Below are positions 1-10,161 of a stretch of DNA of 64,000 nucleotides, piece by piece (position 1 is the stretch's first letter; every line of letters starts with the position of its first letter). Origin of the DNA: Nereocystis luetkeana (Eukaryota > Sar > Phaeophyceae > Laminariales > Laminariaceae); assembly GCA_031213475.1 (NCBI GenBank), contig JARUPZ010000021.1, positions 6,300,438-6,364,437 on the forward strand, read 5' to 3'. Below the pieces are notes generated by a model. The model was not told the DNA's origin. It did no database searches and saw nothing but the letters and a program-made list of their open reading frames with translations. The position numbers and the translations under genes are program-made.

Positions 1-259
1 ACAACGCGCGTGTGTCTCTTTTTTGTTCATATTGCCAAGGTGTTCTTATTTTTCTTGCGCCGTGTTCTTTGCCTCTGCTTCTTCATATGTTGTCGTGGTT
101 AGTACAAATAACCACCCGCCAACGAAAAAGGCGAAAGGGGACGACGGCAACAACGTAGAACCAAAAAGTGAATAGCCAAGGGAAAAAAATACGCGCGAAA
201 TACACAGTACACGCCCAACGGCGAAGCTATACGTGCTACCCCGGTACTTTTTTTTTTGT
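1..259. other. Unrecognised DNA at window start
   Basis: Moderately GC-rich sequence leading into a long G run. The open frames here include proline-run or glycine-run artefacts of the homopolymer. I recognise no gene or repeat family in it. Confidence 0.4.

Positions 260-294
<35 letters not shown>
260..294. repeat. Poly-G tract (35 nt)
   Basis: An uninterrupted run of G preceded by a T run. It is long enough for stable G-quadruplex formation. The exact length is doubtful because assemblers and sequencers misjudge such homopolymers. It resembles the tracts that cap R1 repeats on the minus strand, but no R1 body is visible beside it. Confidence 0.9.
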
Positions 295-295
<1 letters not shown>

Positions 296-621
296 GTGCG
301 GCATAAAGAAACAGCAAGCGGGTGACTAGTACGGACAACGGCCGCGCCGCCTGGTCTAGATTTTGTTTTGAAGCAGCACACGCTGTCCTTTCAACGCTGC
401 CTAGCCTCGATTGAGACTCATATTGTACAGCAACGGCATGAAGCGACGACGCCAAGCGAGACACGGAATGACCACCCGAAACGTCTACTCCTGTATACGC
501 TCCCTTTCTCTATGGCGACAAAAAGTGTCTCCTTTTTCCCTCTACCGTCTATGAGCACATCGATGACCCGCCGCGTCGGAAGTGCAGGCCATGTACGCCA
601 CTTTTCACGCTACACGCGTAA

Positions 622-702
622 AACTTATCTCTCCGACCACGGCGATGCATGAGACCGAGCACATATCTCCTATAGAGTACACTCCCCCCCCCCCCCCCCC
701 GC
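622..702 (+). repeat. R1 repeat, 3' fragment with poly-C tail
   Basis: Matches only the last ~60 bp of the R1 family (the CATGAGA..GAG and CTCCTAT.GAGTACAC words) and ends in a 17-nt C run at 684-700. The poly-C sits at the same point of the repeat as in the longer copies, so it belongs to the repeat and is not a random homopolymer. Confidence 0.7.
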
Positions 703-744
703 CGCCCCTTGAAGCAGTTACATGGTACCCCCATTGCTCTCTGT

Positions 745-1022
745 GGAATTGCCTACCTGGTACACCGGAAATTAAATCAACCTATTGAAGTGGACATCCA
801 TGTGCAAGTCCGCCTCACAAGCGGCTCTTAGCGGGGTGCAGCTCACCCTTCGTGCGACCAGCCCAACAAACTCACGACGCATCGCGCTAGGTTGCAAGCA
901 ATGTCTGATGCCCTCGTCGGCGAAAACACGACGTGCTCCGTCCCGGCATTGTGGGCATGCGAGGGGTCTATCTATAGTCATACGAATACGGGCACGCATG
1001 ATATCGAGTACACCCCCCTCCC
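745..1022 (+). repeat. R1 dispersed repeat, long copy
   Basis: One of at least five long copies of a ~300-bp repeat clustered in the first 4.8 kb. Shared landmarks in order are the CACCGGAAATTAAAT word, GCAAGTCCGCCTCACAAGCG, CAGCTCACCCTTC, GCAAGCAATGTCTG, GTGCTCCGTCCCGGCATTG, GCGAGGGGTCTAT and a terminal GAGTACAC followed by C-rich sequence. I see no protein coding and no clear tRNA A/B boxes. This copy carries TACCTGGTA at 754-762 where the copy at 2,703 has only TA. Related copies lie in both orientations. The family is not one I recognise. Confidence 0.8.
754..762. other. TACCTGGTA micro-insertion in R1
   Basis: The sequence GCC-TACCTGGTA-CACCGG here aligns with GCC-TA-CACCGG at 2,738-2,746 in another R1 copy. 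The difference is 7 bp added at a TA. The flanks match on both sides, so this is an insertion scar and not unrelated DNA. Confidence 0.75.
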
Positions 1023-1245
1023 CTCTTTTGTACCGCCTCCTCCCATGAGTTAATAGCATTCCCATCAACCAACGTCATCACGGAAACCCGCTCGAAACCT
1101 AGATGAAGTAAGCCACTCACTACACTACACACGCCAACCAATCTACCCTCCCTCCCCCCCTCCTGCTCCGCCTGCTCCCGTGAGTCCAAGATATATCCAT
1201 CAACCAACGTCGCGGCAACCAGACCGACCGCACAACCGTCATCGG

Positions 1246-1345
1246 NNNNNNNNNNNNNNNNNNNNNNNNNNNNNNNNNNNNNNNNNNNNNNNNNNNNNNN
1301 NNNNNNNNNNNNNNNNNNNNNNNNNNNNNNNNNNNNNNNNNNNNN
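1246..1345. other. Assembly gap (100 N)
   Basis: Exactly 100 N bases, the conventional size for a scaffold gap of unknown true length. It lies between R1-type repeats and a satellite, where repeats probably broke the assembly. Confidence 0.98.
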
Positions 1346-1605
1346 TGACCAACTACACGCCGCCGACTACTATTTAATACTGCCTGTGGATGTTTATTGG
1401 AAGTCGGCTGGGAACTGTATATACTGTATATATACGGTAGTGGTATTAAAAGTCACACGTGCGGGTTCATTTGCGGACATCTACGTAATGCGTGTTCTTG
1501 TGCCGAATTCGACGCGTTAGTGGCCTCGACGTGGCGTGTGTGTGTTATTTGGTGTTCGTTAGTAAGTCGGCTGCTGTTGCCTTCATTCGCCATCGAACTA
1601 ATGAC

Positions 1606-1955
1606 TTGCCGTCGAGGCCGACCAACTACCTTGAAATATCTCGCCGCCAAGTCCAGTCAACTAACAACTAGCCGTCCAGTCCAGCCAACTATTAATAGTT
1701 CTTAGCCGTCAAGGCCAGCCAACAAAAGCTAGCCGTCAAGTCCAGCCAGCTAGGAACTGGCCGTCAAGTCCAGCCAACTAGCAACTAGCCGTCGAATCCA
1801 GCCAACTAGTAACTGGCCGTCAAACCTAGCCAGCTAGCAACTGGCCGTCAAATCTAGCCAACTAGTAACTACCTGGTAGGCGTCAAGTCCAGCCAACTAG
1901 TAACTAGCCGTCAACTCCAGCCAACTACAGTAGTAGCTGGCCGTCGAGTCCAGCG
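1606..1955 (+). repeat. 29-bp satellite (GCCGTCAAGTCCAGCCAACTAG)
   Basis: About eleven degenerate units of roughly 29 bp, each built around GCCGTCAAGTCCAGCC followed by AACTAG(C/T)AACTA. Two units are interrupted by palindromic words: TATTAATA at 1,690-1,697 and TACCTGGTA at 1,870-1,878. Neighbouring units have a plain TA there, so the array gives internal empty-site controls for these small insertions. Confidence 0.85.
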
Positions 1956-2253
1956 ATTGCATGCCCCACTCAAAAGCCTAATAATTCCAGACGCACGTTT
2001 ACAATAAAACAACACGGACCTGTTTACAATCGCATTTACAAGTCCGACGTTTCGTTTTGAAAGACCACGGAAACACTGCCGAATTAGACATTGACCCGAC
2101 CTCGCCACCTGCTTTGAATCACAACACGAAAAAAGTGTCATGCGAATACATACCTGACACGTTCATGCACGTGCGTACCTGGTATGTATTCATGGCAACG
2201 TAGATATTTTGTTACTAACATTTGCAGCGCCAGCCCAGCGAAACACCCCTGCA

Positions 2254-2373
2254 CCCCCCCCCCCCCCCCGCCCCCCCCCCCCCCCCCCCCCGACACGCTC
2301 CGTCGCGGCATTTTAGAGATGCGAGGGTCTATGGTCATACGACTACCGTCATGCATCATGTCGAGTACACCCC
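2254..2373 (+). repeat. Poly-C tract followed by R1 3' fragment
   Basis: A 38-nt tract of C with one internal G at 2,270 lies directly before a partial R1 copy (CTCCGTCGCGGCATTTTAG through GTCGAGTACACC), which again ends in C-rich DNA. This fits a head-to-tail pair in which the poly-C tail of a lost copy abuts the next one. Confidence 0.7.
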
Positions 2374-2702
2374 GTCCCCCCCCTGCTCCGTCTCGAAAGG
2401 GAGGCGTGGTCAATGGCCAAACGACTAAGGCAAGCAAAAAATTAGTACGCGCCACCCCCACCCCCGTCCCTGCCCCCCCCGCCTAGTATGTATGGGTTGG
2501 GTTGGCGTCGGTTGGCAGCGGCACTGTAAAACATGCCGCTCACTACTTGAGCTAGACAATCAGGGTACTTTTTATTTTTTATTTTGGCGGTCGCCCACAG
2601 CTGGTCGTCGAGTTAGATCGTTTGTGCGAGGTAAATAATATTTACTCCGCATAAGGAAATTGATCGTATTATGTAGTGTTCAAGGTGAGGCACTCAAGAG
2701 GC

Positions 2703-3010
2703 AGTTACACAGTACTCCCATTGTTGTCTCTGGAAATGCCTACACCGGAAATTAAATTAACTCAGTGAAGCTGTCATCCATATGCAAGTCCGCCTCACAA
2801 GCGGTTCTTAGTAGGATACAGCTCACCCTTCATGCGACTCGCCGGACACCTCACGGCGCTTCGCGCTTGGTGCAAGCAATGTCTGCCTAGTCGTTGAAAA
2901 CCCGACGTGCTCCGTCCCGGCATTGTAGGGATGCGAGGGTCTATGGTCATACAACTACGGCCATGAATGAGATCGAGTACATCTCTCCTATCGAGTACAC
3001 CCACCCCCCC
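2703..3010 (+). repeat. R1 dispersed repeat, long copy
   Basis: A nearly complete R1 copy beginning near AGTTACACAGTACTCC and ending GAGTACACCCACCCCCCCG. It has the plain TA site (GCCTACACCGG) and so serves as the empty allele for the micro-insertion at 754-762. Confidence 0.85.
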
Positions 3011-3254
3011 GTCCCTGCCCTCCCTGGCAAAAACAAGAACCCCCAACGCATAGACTGACAGGGTCCAAATACAAGCCCCCTCCCGCCCTCCGTGCAGAAA
3101 CACATCTTAACACAAAACAAGAACAGCAGTGACAAATCCCTACCCCCCCTTCCCCAGAACAGCGACCACAGCCATGCATGACGTGAGGACCCCCCCCCCC
3201 ACCCCCGCCCGCCCGCCCCTCCAAACAGCAACGTGAAAAATACCTCCCCCGCCC
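3011..3254. other. C-rich spacer between R1 copies
   Basis: C-rich DNA with several C runs and no recognisable gene. It separates two plus-strand R1 copies and may hold an eroded copy. Confidence 0.4.
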
Positions 3255-3541
3255 GCCCTCTGGAATTGGCCACACCAGAAATTGAGTCAACTCAATTGAT
3301 GCTGTCATCCAAATGCAAGAAAATCCGCCTCCAAAGCGGTTCTTAGCAGGATGCAGCTCACCCTTCATGCGACTCACCCAACACTTCAAGGCGCTTCGCG
3401 CTTGGTGCAAGCAAGCGATGTCTCCCTGGTCGTTGAAAACTCGGCATGCTCCGTCCCGGCATTGTAGGGATGCGAGGGTCTATGATCACACGACTACGGC
3501 TATGCATGATAATGAGTGCCCCCCCCCTGCCCCCCCCCGAA
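3255..3541 (+). repeat. R1 dispersed repeat, long copy
   Basis: R1 copy from CTCTGGAATTGGCCACACC to AATGAGTGC followed by interrupted C runs. The internal landmarks are all present and in order. Its first part diverges where the TA insertion site lies in other copies. Confidence 0.85.
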
Positions 3542-3914
3542 AAACACGCGAACTAAAAAGCCAAGAAACCCAACCCTCGTCCAACTCACAGAGTGGCAGT
3601 GTCGCAACGCTCCAGCTAGTTTTCTGACGATGTCGACCGCCTCCCTCTCCTCGTACGATACCCTGCCTTGACTGTGCAGCCGCTCCAGTAGGTCTCCCCC
3701 GCTAAGTAGTCGTCCGTGGGTGGAGGGGGGGGGGGGGGGTAATGTTAACTACTCGAAGCTATAGAGTGTGGCATATTTTCTGCATTTTGTCATTTTGTCT
3801 CTCCCCCACAGACCATTCGTACGTCGGGGGGGGGGGGGATACTCATCTGATGCTAGCGTCAGCCGTTTGACCCTTGGCCACGCATTCATTCCTTTCGAGA
3901 CGGAGTGGGTGGGT
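3542..3914. other. Unrecognised spacer with two G runs
   Basis: No gene or known repeat recognised. G runs lie at about 3,724-3,740 and 3,828-3,838. The short open frames here are low-complexity translations of these runs. Confidence 0.35.
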
Positions 3915-3996
3915 GGGGGGGGGGGGGGGGTACTCATGCCATGCACGGGCGTAGTCGTATGACCATAGACCCTCGCATCCCTACAATGCCGGGACG
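3915..3996 (-). repeat. R1 3' fragment with poly-G/C tail, minus strand
   Basis: On the plus strand a G run precedes TACTCATGCCATGCA and then GACCATAGACCCTCGCATCC and CAATGCCGGGACGG. This is the reverse complement of the R1 3' end with its poly-C tail. It marks the switch from plus to minus R1 copies. Confidence 0.75.
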
Positions 3997-4111
3997 GGAA
4001 AAGTTAAACTACATGGAATCAGTGTGGGACGTTACTTTCATTGGTTTCCCCACTGGTTGCACTCCTTGGTTGCTCGCCTTAGTCATTCGACCATGAACCA
4101 CGCATGTCTTC

Positions 4112-4364
4112 CAAGACATGGGGGGCGTACTCGATAGGAGCGATGTACTCGATCTCATGCATGGCCGTAGTAGTCGTATGACCATAGACCCTCGCATCCC
4201 TACAATGCCGACACGGAGCACGTCGGGTTTTCAACGACCAGGCAGACATTGCTTGCACCAAGCGCGAAGCGCCGTGAGGTGTCTGGCGAGTCGCATGAAG
4301 GGTGCGCTGCATCCTACTAAGAACCGCTTGTAAGGCGGACTTGCATATGGACGACTTCTTCAAT
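4112..4364 (-). repeat. R1 dispersed repeat, minus strand
   Basis: A long R1 copy in reverse orientation, from a GGGGGGCGTACTCGAT end through the CACGGAGCACGTCGGG core to GCGGACTTGCATATGGACG. Its 5' end directly abuts the poly-G tract of the next copy, giving a head-to-tail pair. Confidence 0.85.
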
Positions 4365-4745
4365 GGGGGGGGGGGGGGGGGGGTTATCATGTCATGCATG
4401 GGCGTAGTCGCATGGCCATAGACGCTCGCATCCTTACAATGCCAAGATGGAGAACGTAGGGTTTTCACCGCTCAGGCAGGCATTGCTTGCACTAACCGTG
4501 GAACGTCGTGAGGTGTGGGACGAGTCGCGTGAAGGGTGAGCTGTGTCCTACCAAGAACCGCTCCCAGAGGGGGGAAGGGGGGGGGGGGGGGGGGCTGTAG
4601 TCGATAGGAGATATGTACTCGATCTCATGCATGGACGTAGTCGTATGACCATAGGCCCTCGCATCCCTACAATGCCGGGACGGAGCATGTCGGGTTTTCA
4701 CCGACCAGGCAGCAGACATTGCTTGGGCCGAGCGTGAAGGGGTGA
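4365..4745 (-). repeat. Two head-to-tail R1 copies with poly-C tails, minus strand
   Basis: The first copy runs from a 19-nt G tract at 4,365 to about 4,566. The second begins with a G tract near 4,578 and runs to about 4,745. Each tract lies exactly at the R1 3' end. The regular order repeat-tail-repeat-tail suggests either tandem growth or insertion beside existing tails. Confidence 0.75.
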
Positions 4746-5076
4746 GGGGGCGGGGATATAAACTTGGGGGTATGTCTGTTACGCGAGCATAGGGTTCCTC
4801 ACGATTTGAATATTTTTCAAGAGCGTACAGCAGTAGCATAAAATTGGGTGTTTTGGGGGGTTGAAAAAAGCAGCACAAAAAAAAAGAATACAGCAGTAGT
4901 CGTATACCCCGGTACAGCAGTATCATACAGCATGGATACAATAGCAACACAATACCAAAGCAGTATCATTGCAGCAGCAGCGATAACACGCTGCAGGCGA
5001 GGTTTGTTGCTCCCAATCGCAGGCAGGTCGCCAACCCCTTCAGCCCAGCCCTGCCCCCCCCTAAACTATTACGGGG
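4746..5076. other. Unrecognised spacer
   Basis: Mixed DNA with repeated short words ACAGCAGTA and GTACAGCAGTAT between 4,820 and 4,970, which look like a degenerate simple repeat. No gene seen. Confidence 0.35.
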
Positions 5077-5078
5077 GG

Positions 5079-5264
5079 TCACATTAACCCTGTTAGGACT
5101 GCAGTCCCGTTTTGGGGACAAACCAGTCAAATTCTAAGTAATATGTCCCCAAAACGGGACTGCGGTTCTAAAGGGATTAAGTAGGACCTACGGTACATAA
5201 AAAAACCTACCATAATTCGTTATTTTTAGTAACACGATTTGGTCCTATTGACTATCGTCCCCCA
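5079..5264 (+). mobile_element. MITE A with MITE B nested in it
   Basis: MITE A starts TTACGGGGGGTC after a TA and ends in a decayed TCGTCCCCCATA. At its internal TTAA (5,094-5,097) sits a MITE B copy (5,098-5,176) followed by TTAA (5,177-5,180), so B entered A and duplicated TTAA. The A sequence resumes GTAGGACCTACGG. Neither element codes for protein. Both must have been moved by enzymes encoded elsewhere. A SINE starts 8 bp after the end of A. Confidence 0.8.
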
Positions 5265-5272
5265 TAGACCCT

Positions 5273-5610
5273 GTCGCCCCGGTGGTTCAAGTGGTTAACC
5301 TCGAATTCTACTTGTTTGAGTCCTGGGTTCGAGCCCCAGGTGGGTCGGACTTTGACTTTATTTGCAAAAATAAAAAAGGATTCAATTGTTGAGAGCGCCT
5401 TACAGCGTGGGTAGGCACAATTCGATGCGAGTCGACGAGGGAAGAAAAGGCTGAAATCTTCTCGCGATAAAAATGAAGGCACGTACCGTAGCGGGAAGGG
5501 GGGAGAAGAGCCTGCTATGTGACCCCGGATCTGAGTTACGAGTTGGAAGGAGAGAGAGAAGAAGATGTGCGAAGATAATGAATGGGATGAGAAAAAAAAA
5601 AAAAAAAAAA
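5273..5610 (+). mobile_element. SINE-1, tRNA-derived, full length
   Basis: A ~335-bp SINE. The head has a tRNA-like A box (TGGTTCAAGTGG) and B box (GGGTTCGAGCCCC), the internal RNA polymerase III promoter. A unique body follows with GATTCAATTGTTGAGAGCGC, TTCTCGCGATAAAAATGAAGG and CACGTACCGTAGCGGG, then an A-rich tail that here is 19 A. SINEs are non-coding and depend on a LINE for copying. Four other full or partial copies lie in this window. Confidence 0.9.
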
Positions 5611-5751
5611 GTAGCAAAAAAAGGTACAGCGGGAATAAAGGTACTGCTGCGGCACCTGCAGAGGTCGGTGACTACATAGTAGCGCTCCTCGGAACAGAAT
5701 ATCTCCTGCAAGCGGCTGATGTTAGGATGGTCCAGAACCGCCTGCACAAAC

Positions 5752-5779
5752 AAACGAACGAACGAACGAACGAACGAAC
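5752..5779 (+). repeat. (AACG)n microsatellite
   Basis: Seven tandem AACG units. It lies in the A/C-rich stretch after SINE-1. Confidence 0.9.
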
Positions 5780-5848
5780 AGACAAACACACGTCACAAAC
5801 ATCATAATCACAATCAAAATTATCGTATCACAATCACCATCATCGCCA

Positions 5849-5889
5849 TCACCACCACCACCACCACCACCACCACCACCACCACCACC
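5849..5889 (+). repeat. (CAC)n microsatellite
   Basis: About 14 CAC/ACC trinucleotides, continued to ~6,000 by a looser CAT/CAC-rich stretch. The poly-T/H translations are low complexity and not evidence of a gene. Confidence 0.9.
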
Positions 5890-5999
5890 GTCCTCATCAT
5901 AGTCATCCAAACCAGCAAAATCATCGTCACCATCATCCGCAACACCAATTACACCACCACCACCATCATCATATTCATCATCACCATACTATTAATAGT

Positions 6000-6940
6000 A
6001 TTCACTTCAAACGATTATTATATTCAGGGACTAGTCCCTAAATACAACAACCGTTTTTATACTAATACTCAATACAAACGTCGATCACTAATAGCGACAG
6101 AGCGGTAGTTCTGGGAAAATCGTGCGCTGAAAAACGATCGCGGAAGCCTTAATTGGTTTGTTTGTGCCGTTTTGGGGACCAGCTTTTTTTGTTCCAATTT
6201 TTTCATCCTCGGGCGGACTGGGGGGGGAGAAACATGTAAGTCGTGTCGAGCCCAGGATCGCACTCCGAACATATTTTATTCCTCCTGCGTGACAGCATCC
6301 GAATATGTATCCGTCGAGAAATATGACATTTCCGTACCGTTCTGTCGCTGACTTGAACAGTCTACATACGCGTATCCAGCCCAGGATGTTCCTTCCTCAT
6401 GCATGACAACATTTGTATCTGTCCGAAAAAACATCAGCAACCTTCCACCGATGCTTCCAATACTAGTAATGGTACCTGGAAATAAAGTCAAGTATTTCCG
6501 AAAGAAAATAGTTTCAGGCGCTACGTGTACTGCAGTATTTGGGCTTTCATGCACTGCAGGATACTGCGAGTACACACATACTCGCAGTATTCCGAGATCG
6601 TGTACCGCAGATATTACCATACTCGAAGCATTTCGGAGTTCCATACTGTGGAATACTGCTGTACTTCCAAGTGTGTCACGGTTCTGTACTGCGGGTACTG
6701 CCCTCCGCGTAAGAGGGTTTATAGTCGGCAAGTTTTGCAGAGGCGTTTTTTTTTCGGGGGAACATACTACTACAGAAGTGGTCAGAAAACAAACGTACGT
6801 ACCTGGTAGTGTGTAAAAGAAGGGGGGGTGGCAGCATGCCTTCTTGAGGTCCATCCACCGCGGGCTCTGATCACCATTTTTGCTCTTCATTTTCTTTCCC
6901 CCCCCCTTTGCTACGTTTGCCCTTCTTTTCTCTCTCCCTC
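6000..6940. other. Unrecognised DNA with no supported gene
   Basis: Opposing open frames overlap here on both strands (longest 223 codons, minus strand, 6,276-6,947), but none resembles a protein I know and the strand cannot be chosen. The region holds a strong hairpin at 6,561-6,590 and one TACCTGGTA word at 6,800-6,808. Confidence 0.35.
6561..6590. repeat. Perfect 12-bp hairpin
   Basis: Arms ATACTGCGAGTA and TACTCGCAGTAT are exact reverse complements around the loop CACACA. The second arm recurs alone at 13,504-13,515. Confidence 0.85.
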
Positions 6941-7019
6941 CTATCAATAGAACTACATACTTAGATCACAACCCCTGAGCGTGCTCGGTCGGTGCATCCC
7001 TGGCCTCTCAGAGCTCCCA

Positions 7020-8275
7020 CTTCCAAACCGCCTCCTTTCATTACTTGCCGGACCTTTCCAGCAGTTCTTTGTTTTCTCGGCCATTTCTTCCTTTTTTCTT
7101 CTTTCGTTTCGTGTTCGTGCGTGTACTCCGACCACGGCATCGCGGGAGGACCCGGCACCGTCGCGGGTGTCAGCGGGTGCTGGCGGGTAGAGGGGGGGTT
7201 GCAAGGAGCGCGGTCGCCGCTTTCGTGCCTAGGCGTCGCGTGTGCCTCGAGACACGAGGGATGCATGAACGGGCTGTGTCTGGCTTCGATTTATGATTGT
7301 TGATGGAGTATGTACGATTTTATAAAGGTCGTTCAGGAGGGCAAGATACTATTCAAGCGGTGCTTATTTTGGCGACCACGCTGAAGTTGAAAGAGGTAGG
7401 TGTGCAGTTTGAACACCAACGTTATCGAGCTGGCGAACGACGGCCACGGTGAGCACCGGGCTTCACGCGGGGCGGGCGACGGGGCTGATTGTGGCAGAGA
7501 GTGATATAAGCTTTACCCGGACCGAATCGGTAGCGAGGTGGTCGCGAGCGGGGCGGGCGGCGTAGGAGGCTGAGAGAGAAGCTCTTCTGTGCGATGTTTT
7601 TCTTTCTTATTTTCGACCGGGTGCAAGGTGCTCCAATCAGGCAGCTTTTCATTACTACTTGCCGGACCTTTCCAGCAGTTCTTGGTTTTCTCCATTTCTC
7701 TTGGCACGTCCTTTCTTCCTTTTTTCGTCTTTCGTTTCGTGTGCGTGCGTGTACTCCGAGTACGGCACGGCGGGAGAGCCCGGTGCCGTCGCGGGTGTCA
7801 GCGGGTGCTGGCGGGTAGAGGGGAGGTTGCAAGTAGCGCGGTCGCCGCTTTCGTGCCTAGGCGTCGCGTGTGCCTCGAGACACGATGGATGCATGAACGG
7901 GCTTTGTCTGGCTTCGATTTATGATTGTTGATGGAGTATGTACGAGTTTATAAAGGTCGTTCAGGAGGGCAAGATACTATTCAAGCGGTGCTTATTTTTG
8001 CGACCACGCTGAAGTTGAAAGAAGGAGGTGTGCAGTTTGAACACCAACGTTATCGAGCTGGCGAACAACGGCCACGGTGAGCACCGGGCTTCACGCGAGG
8101 CGGGCGACGGGGCTGATTGTGGCAGAGAGTGATAAAAGCTTTACCCGGACCGAATCGGTAGCGAGGTGATCGCGAGAGGGGCGGGCGGCGTACGAGGCTG
8201 AGAGAGAAGCTCTTCTGTGCGATGTTTTTCTTTCCTTCTTTTTGACCGGGTGCAAGGTGTTCCAATCAGGCAGAA
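7020..8275 (+). repeat. Tandem duplication, ~615-630 bp unit, two copies
   Basis: ACTTGCCGGACCTTTCCAGC occurs at 7,043 and 7,657. The unit's last words (GGGTGCAAGGTG..CCAATCAGGCAG) occur near 7,620 and 8,249. The two units are very similar, with small length changes. Each contains open frames on both strands, and their preservation follows from the recent duplication and not from selection. No protein family recognised. Confidence 0.85.
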
Positions 8276-8725
8276 AATTATTACACGAGAGGGGACGGGG
8301 ATTTTTTTCCCTTTTCGAGTTTTCGGTTTCATTTTCATTTTTTTTGCTGCTGTGCCGGGCTGTGCTTTCGCCTTCTTCCTACATACGAGTACATACATAA
8401 GAGCATATCGAAAGAAGAAAATAAGTACAGACAGCAGTATCCTACCTGGGGTATGTACGTACGTACGACATCCGCGACGCGAAGCGCATATATATATGGC
8501 ATTCGAGCTGGCGTCGGAGCTGTTTGTTCCTGAAGCATGGCGGCGGGACTCTTGGCATTATCAAGTCGCCGGTTTGCAATTACGACCTAAACTCAATCGT
8601 GGACCTCTGTCACTTCGCATAATTTGATGTACTTTTTCCCTTCCAGAGCGAGCGTAGCGGGCGGCGTAGGCCGCCCGCGGAGCGAAGCGCCTTGTATACA
8701 TTACTCAGATCCGGGCTCACGTAAT
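8276..8725. other. Spacer without supported gene
   Basis: Contains a frame with a short hydrophobic run but no recognisable domain, and a palindromic GCGGGCGGCGTAGGCCGCCC hairpin at about 8,659-8,678. Confidence 0.35.
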
Positions 8726-8830
8726 AATACGGGGGACCATAGTTAATAGGACCTACGGTAAACACAAAAACCTATATATTTCGCTACTTTTGCTAACAAT
8801 ATTTGGTCCTATTTACTACGGCCCCCCGTA
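8726..8830 (+). mobile_element. MITE A, intact arrangement
   Basis: A 105-bp copy with inverted ends (TACGGGGGACCATAG and its complement CCCCCCGTA) and the A/T-rich middle CCTATATATTTCGC. It shows the uninterrupted order of family A and was used to read the nested copies. Confidence 0.85.
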
Positions 8831-8889
8831 CCAGGCTCTCCTCCTCCCCCCTCCCCGCTACTACGGCTCGTGCCTTGCCTTTTCATCGC

Positions 8890-9085
8890 TAGACGACTTC
8901 GGCCAACTCTTCCCTCGTCCGTCGACTCGTGTCTTGTTGCGCCTTTCGCCCAATCCTTCCCTCGTCCGTCGACTCGTGTCTTATTGCGCCTTTCGCCCAA
9001 CCATTCCCTCGTCGACTCGCATCTTACTGCGCCCTTCGGCCAATTCTTCCCTCGTCGACTCGCGTCTTACTGCGCCTACGATAAC
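8890..9085 (+). repeat. Minisatellite, ~52-bp unit, four copies
   Basis: Units share CTTCCCTCGTC(CGTC)GACTCG(T/C)(G/A)TCTTACTGCGCC(C)TTCGGCCAA. Two subtypes differ by one CGTC. No coding role supported. Confidence 0.8.
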
Positions 9086-9284
9086 CCACGCTATAATATG
9101 TACGCGCTCCCAGCAGTTGATCCTTTTTCTACTGTAGTTTTCGCCATGACCCCGATAGGTAGTTGCATTTGGAGTCCGCCTCTCAAAGCACCGTCTCCTA
9201 CCTATATGCGTCGCGCGACGAACAGCCCAGCCGCCCGCGTTTCTTCGTGTGGCCCCCATGCTGCAATCGTCCTTTTAGATTTTC

Positions 9285-9390
9285 TACTGCGGGGAACCAT
9301 AGTAAATAGGACCAAATATTGTCAGTAAAAGTAGGTAAATATATAAGTTTTTGTGTGTGCCGTAGGTCCTATTTAATATGCCCCCCGTAA
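9285..9390 (-). mobile_element. MITE A, reverse orientation
   Basis: Inverted ends CGGGGAACCATAG and ATGCCCCCCGTAA flank the reverse complement of the family A middle. It lies ~450 bp from the copy at 8,726 in the opposite orientation. Confidence 0.8.
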
Positions 9391-9853
9391 ATATATAGGT
9401 ATTGAAAATGCGTCGGCTGTGAGGTCGACCGATCCAGTGGATTGTACTCAACTTTTGTAAGCCGCGGGAAAATGTGGATATGTTTGTACCTGCCGTGTGT
9501 ACTCTGGAGCATGTTTTAGGCGGCCGTGTACACTGCTGCTCACTGTATTGGATTTATAGTGTGGGAAGATAGCGTGGGGTTTCATGACAAGAAACTAAAA
9601 AAATCTGCTTTGGATTTAGTGCGCAAAGAAAGGGTAGGACTCGCTTTAGAAGAAAAAAAGAACTCGCGCCGGTGGATAATAATATTAATAGTTTGTAACA
9701 AGACATGGCCTTGTCAGCCATCGACTTTAACTTCAACTAATGTGTGCGCAGCTGGAAAAAAACAGTAAAAAACAAAAACGTTGGACGGATCTCCTCCTGC
9801 TCCAAAATTTTCTGTCGTACGTATGATATCTCCGGCTTCATCCGGCGTAATAA
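9391..9853. other. Spacer without supported gene
   Basis: A/T-rich DNA with one TATTAATA word at 9,683-9,690. An 80-codon plus-strand frame (9,526-9,768) is lysine-rich and unrecognised. Confidence 0.3.
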
Positions 9854-9950
9854 TCCGTTCAAGACTGCAGTCCCGTTGCGGGCAAAACACGCTTGGAATA
9901 AATATCAGATTTCGGTTTGTGGACACTGCTGCGGCGCTAAAGGGCTTCGG
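9854..9950 (+). mobile_element. MITE B, eroded copy
   Basis: AAGACTGCAGTCCCGTTGCGGG at the left and CGGCGCTAAAGGGCTT at the right are recognisable B ends. The middle has diverged. Confidence 0.5.
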
Positions 9951-10077
9951 ATACAACCGTTTGGGTACTGCATCGCACACGAACACCTATCTACAATTTT
10001 GTACAGCACCACTCAAACTCCGAGTATAAATTATGAATACGGTACCACCCCGTACCTGGCAATAGATATATAGCTGG

Positions 10078-10100
10078 TATATATATATATATATATATAC
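10078..10100. repeat. (TA)n microsatellite
   Basis: About eleven TA units just before the 374-bp array. Confidence 0.85.
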
Positions 10101-10161
10101 AATGAATCTCGGCCGCCGTGAGCGAACCTTAAAATTCCGATTTGATCTTCAACTTTGTCTG

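Noticed and set aside
6276-6947. 223-codon minus-strand gene
   Set aside because: No recognisable domain, an overlapping open plus strand, and composition typical of non-coding DNA.
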